64,000 bases of DNA from Parapristionchus giblindavisi (taxonomy: Eukaryota; Nematoda; Chromadorea; Rhabditida; Diplogasteridae): the NCBI GenBank assembly GCA_943737045.1, contig CALSFV010000238.1, positions 794,001-858,000 of the forward strand, read 5' to 3'. A model generated the notes under the pieces. The model saw only the letters and a list, made by a program, of their open reading frames with translations, made no database searches and was not told the origin of the DNA. Numbering within the stretch: position 1 is the first letter of the stretch; every line of letters starts with the position of its first letter. Shown here one piece after another: positions 60,860 to 64,000 of the stretch. Position numbers and translations under genes: made by a program.

Positions 60860-60994
60860 ATGGTCCGGACATTCGCGAGGAATTTCGATCTGGGCCTCAA
60901 TACTTTCATCATAGACACATACCGGGAGGAGACCGATGAAAGTTATAGTGAAAATACCCTTATGCTCAAACCCGGCTCAAATATGTCACATTAA
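60860..60994 (+). CDS. Possible terminal exon or 44-aa ORF
   Basis: ATG at 60860, or an acceptor GGTAAG just before 60852, opens MVRTFARNFDLGLNTFIIDT followed by an acidic stretch, ending in SNMSH and TAA. The balanced composition is more protein-like than surrounding ORFs. No family is recognised. Confidence 0.3.
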   Translation: MVRTFARNFDLGLNTFIIDTYREETDESYSENTLMLKPGSNMSH

Positions 60995-61029
60995 TTAAAA
61001 AAATTTAAAAATTCATATCTTCTCAATCG

Positions 61030-61398
61030 TAGCACAGTGAGCAGTTTACAAGCAATATAATTCTTGCTGGCGCAATTCTCTATTCTTATTTTTGCATCTA
61101 CTCTAACATATAACACAACTACTATCAAAGCCAAATTGCTTTCCTCCCAATACCTTATTGATAATTATAAATTCACCACCTCATATTCTACTGCCGATCC
61201 GATATATTGAATTACTAGGTTTTGCAATTGAAACATGTCATTGATTTTTCTATTTTATGAGATACACACCTAAGTTTATTTACGAGCTGCACTTCACATC
61301 CTACCTCCTTTCACGTTTATAATATTGTCACATCTTCTGGTACTAAAAATATTGTGACTTGTGTAATATCTATTTTTTTAACTAAACAAAATATCTAA
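61030..61398 (+). repeat. Copy C of the gene-A intron repeat
   Basis: Matches 10277-10650 and 20474-20785 (GTTTACAAGCAATATAATTC...CTAAACAAAATATCTAA). It runs directly into the next exon except for the 963-bp insertion that follows. Confidence 0.85.
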
Positions 61399-62361
61399 GA
61401 GAGACTGTCTGACTCAGTGAACATAAGTTGCTTTTGGCTTGGCACTTGGCCAAAAATTGATAAGAACCGATCGGGCCCAAATTGTGCACAGATGTAGTAT
61501 GGGGTGGCATAAGCTCGCAGGCGGAGTTTGGGTTCGTCATATCTGCACCATCGCTAAATAACGTAAGTTCGATAAAGTGGCATCAAAATTTCAAAGTTTA
61601 CGGATTCGTTCGATATGTGTATACGACGAAGGGCACCGAATAACCATATGCCGGTTACGGTTATGCAAATTTGGACATTCAAAATTCATATTTGTTTTCG
61701 AAAAATACTGTCATATTACACCTCAGATATTCAAACAACAAATAAATGATAAAAGAAAACAATAGCATTATACCGAAATCGTATGATAAATAATACAACG
61801 AAGGTCGCATTTTGAATTTCCGCATTGGGATTACGGTAGGGCGCACGATAATTCCTTTCAGTTTGCGATAAAAAGGCAAATTGGTCGTGGTTTTTCGGGA
61901 ATAAGGCAAACTTCCACGATTGTGTTTCAGTTCATTTTCGTGCAGTAGTTACACTAATGAATACTCGTCAAATTGAATGAATAAAAAATGACCCTCACCG
62001 AGAGACAATTGTAGGAAAAATAAAACAAATATATTATTTTATTTTTAACGTTTTTAAAAATTTTTTCGTTGTCTCACGGTTTTGGATCGGGATGATACTT
62101 GGTGGAATTTACCTGCTTACTATTTCCCTTCGTCGTATACACATATCGAACGAATCCGTAAACTTTGAAATTTTGATGCCACTTTATCGAACTTACGTTA
62201 TTTAGCGACGATGCAGATATGACGAACCCAAACTCCGCCAAATTGTGCACAGATGTAGTATGCCACCCCATACTACATCTGTGCACAATTTGGGCCCGAT
62301 CGGTTCTTATAACTTTTTGGCCAAGTGCCAAGAGAATGTCACTTGAGCCAGATAGTCTCTC
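61399..62361. mobile_element. 963-bp CTAA-flanked foldback element
   Basis: It belongs to the GAGAGACTRTCTG...CAGATAGTCTCTC family seen at 33692-34247, with about 400 bp of extra internal DNA. The flanks are CTAA (61395-61398, 62362-62365). The uninterrupted copy A has one CTAA at this site, so CTAA is the target duplication. Confidence 0.8.
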
Positions 62362-62379
62362 CTAAATGCTTGTTTTCAG

Positions 62380-63809
62380 CCTTCTTACAACGGCACCATT
62401 AAATGTCCTGAAGACGATCAGAAAATAATGTATTTTTTTCGTTCTGTGTGCCTTGGAATGTTTATCATTATAGTCTTCATGGAAAAAATATTATTGACCA
62501 TTATTTCCATTTTTCAGGATCCGACATCCAAAAACCAATGAAACTCCATATCGATCATGTTTCTTGCAACAGAAATAATGGAACGTGGAGTGATCCTCGC
62601 GTGAAGAAGGACAGCTTCGTTTACTGCATGGGTGAGTTGCCGTTAAAGGAGCTCACGACGACTGACGTAGACCTCATTAACATCATTTTGTGGTTTTGTG
62701 ATATGTAGAGTCATGCAATGCAGTTTCGGTACGCTAGCCATATTAATAGATCGATAAAATTTGAGTAGACAAAAATAATAGATTCACTGTTAAAAAAAGA
62801 CAACGTACTGCAAACTCTACGTAAAATGAGCATTTTTTCGCACCATTTTTTCTCGTTTCGGCCGGACACACGTCACCAAAAGTTATGCATGTGTTTAAAC
62901 ACAATTCTTTAAGCTGAGAAGCAAACCGTCACCCCATCACCTGAACTATACTATGTTGGCCGATTGGCGGTAGCCATCTTTGGCATAGTCGGAATGCTGG
63001 GACTAATTATCACTGTCATTGTTCTGTTCGTTGGATTGTTTCGAGAGATTAGAGTGAATGAGAAGAAGGAGAAGAAGAAGGTAATGATTTAAATAAATAT
63101 CATATACTATATATAAAATAGAATGGTCATCCGTTTGTTCAAGCCACGCCCACTTTTCTCTTTCTCTTTCTCTTCCACTATCTCCATACTCCCCTCTATC
63201 TCACCGAACAAATTTCGTGTTAGAAGCGCTCTCTTTCTCTGTCCCGAAACATTCCAGAAGGTTCCAGAAAGTTCGATAAACTTTCAGAACATTGAGCATT
63301 ATATCTGAATATCAACACATTTCTTCTTCTTATCTCTTCTTGTCTCTTCTTATTCTTATCTCTTCTTGCCCATTAGTATTATTGAATTAGTGTAAATATT
63401 ACTAATATACATGTCGAGGAGATGAACACTCCGAATCCGCCCACTGATGGTACGTCTTTGGCGCCGACTAATGGTAGGCTGATAAGTAAATTTATCTTTA
63501 TTATTTAAAGCGACACCCCAAGCTAATTTGAAACTCTCTGCTCTGGCCATACTCTCTCGCTTTCTTTGTCTGTGAGAGAGTATTGCCAATGCGGAGAGTA
63601 AAACAAAATTTTGATTCTGAATATATCAGTAATATTTTAAAAAAACTTTATTCAGGCTCAAAAGCAACTCCCGCCACATCTGTATCAAATGTAATCTCAA
63701 AGGTTTTTGGAAAATGTCGATTTCTTTCCTATTTCGAATATCGAATTTTCAGGTCCCTTCTGAGGTCAAGCTCAAGGAGAAGGAAGAATCGAAGAAGGAC
63801 AAGCATTGA
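62380..63809 (+). pseudogene. Copy C of the membrane-protein 3' block
   Basis: Exons 62380-62429, 62518-62633, 62914-63080 and 63753-63809 match copy A. The second exon has lost two bases (CCAATGAAACTCC for CCAATGAATCACTCC), which shifts the frame to an early stop. The membrane exon (GIVGMLGLIITVIVLFVG) and the tail ending KKDKH are intact. The shared 3' UTR (TATCTCTAGAACTGTACTGC, a small stem-loop with CTAGAGATA) follows. Confidence 0.75.
63510..63603. mobile_element. MITE with CACCCC end, copy 4
   Basis: Same insertion and position as 11803-11901 in copy A, so it was carried along by the duplication. Confidence 0.55.
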
Positions 63810-64000
63810 TCCCAAGATTGTGTTGAAAGTGATTATCTCTAGAACTGTACTGCAGCTAGAGATATCACATAAGAAAAAAACTTGATATATATTATATTGT
63901 TTGTGTTACAACTAAGGCGATATACCATGTCTGGAACTGGAGTTGAACGGGAGAACTCTTTGAAAAAACATGTTTATGATTGTTTTTTTTTGTTTTTTTT

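Overview
The window looks like AT-rich nuclear DNA of a nematode. Short introns with TTTTCAG-type 3' splice sites, AATAAA signals just after stop codons, possible trans-splice acceptors directly upstream of ATGs, and many small foldback DNA transposons support this. No species is claimed. Only a few kilobases are ordinary genes. Most of the window is nested mobile DNA, duplicated gene pieces and inverted repeats.

Layout. 0-5 kb: the last exon of an upstream gene (16-117), a small four-exon gene (601-1512) with a hairpin plus (ATT)44 in one intron, and a possible 70-codon gene (4289-4501). 5.5-12.1 kb: a multi-exon gene for a cysteine-rich single-pass membrane protein. Its introns hold a palindromic Tc1/mariner-like element (6749-8168) and old LINE scraps, and its exon phases break once near the 3' end. 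The 3' block of this gene (Cys-rich exons, membrane exon, Lys-rich tail) recurs at 20.8-22.3 kb and 62.4-63.8 kb. An inverted copy of one exon region (15.8-20.5 kb) has been split by a LINE (16.5-20.2 kb) with an intact 900-codon endonuclease/reverse transcriptase ORF. 22-27 kb: a second palindromic mariner-like element, a TTAA-flanked element and a decayed second LINE.

27.4-48.4 kb is a giant inverted repeat with arms of about 9.6 and 11 kb around a roughly 280-bp spacer. Each arm ends in a 29-bp satellite. Each carries the same nested elements (hAT-like, TTAA-flanked foldback, TA-flanked MITE, a foldback inside the foldback) and a mirror-image copy of exon-like gene pieces. The arms differ by clean insertions with target duplications, so the palindrome is probably real and not an assembly duplicate.

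48.5-59.2 kb is bracketed by a 22-bp inverted repeat (21/22 identical). It holds a topoisomerase II pseudogene whose 5' end is fused to an unrelated ORF, then a Merlin-superfamily transposon (53505-57403, 8-bp duplication GCCATGCC). A GC-rich 2.4-kb element is nested inside the Merlin transposase ORF, which also ends in a perfect hairpin at its first catalytic Asp. 59.2-64 kb is mostly featureless, followed by the third, frameshifted copy of the membrane-protein block, itself split upstream by a 963-bp foldback element.

All exon structures are read by eye from splice consensus, frame and protein plausibility. No database search was possible.
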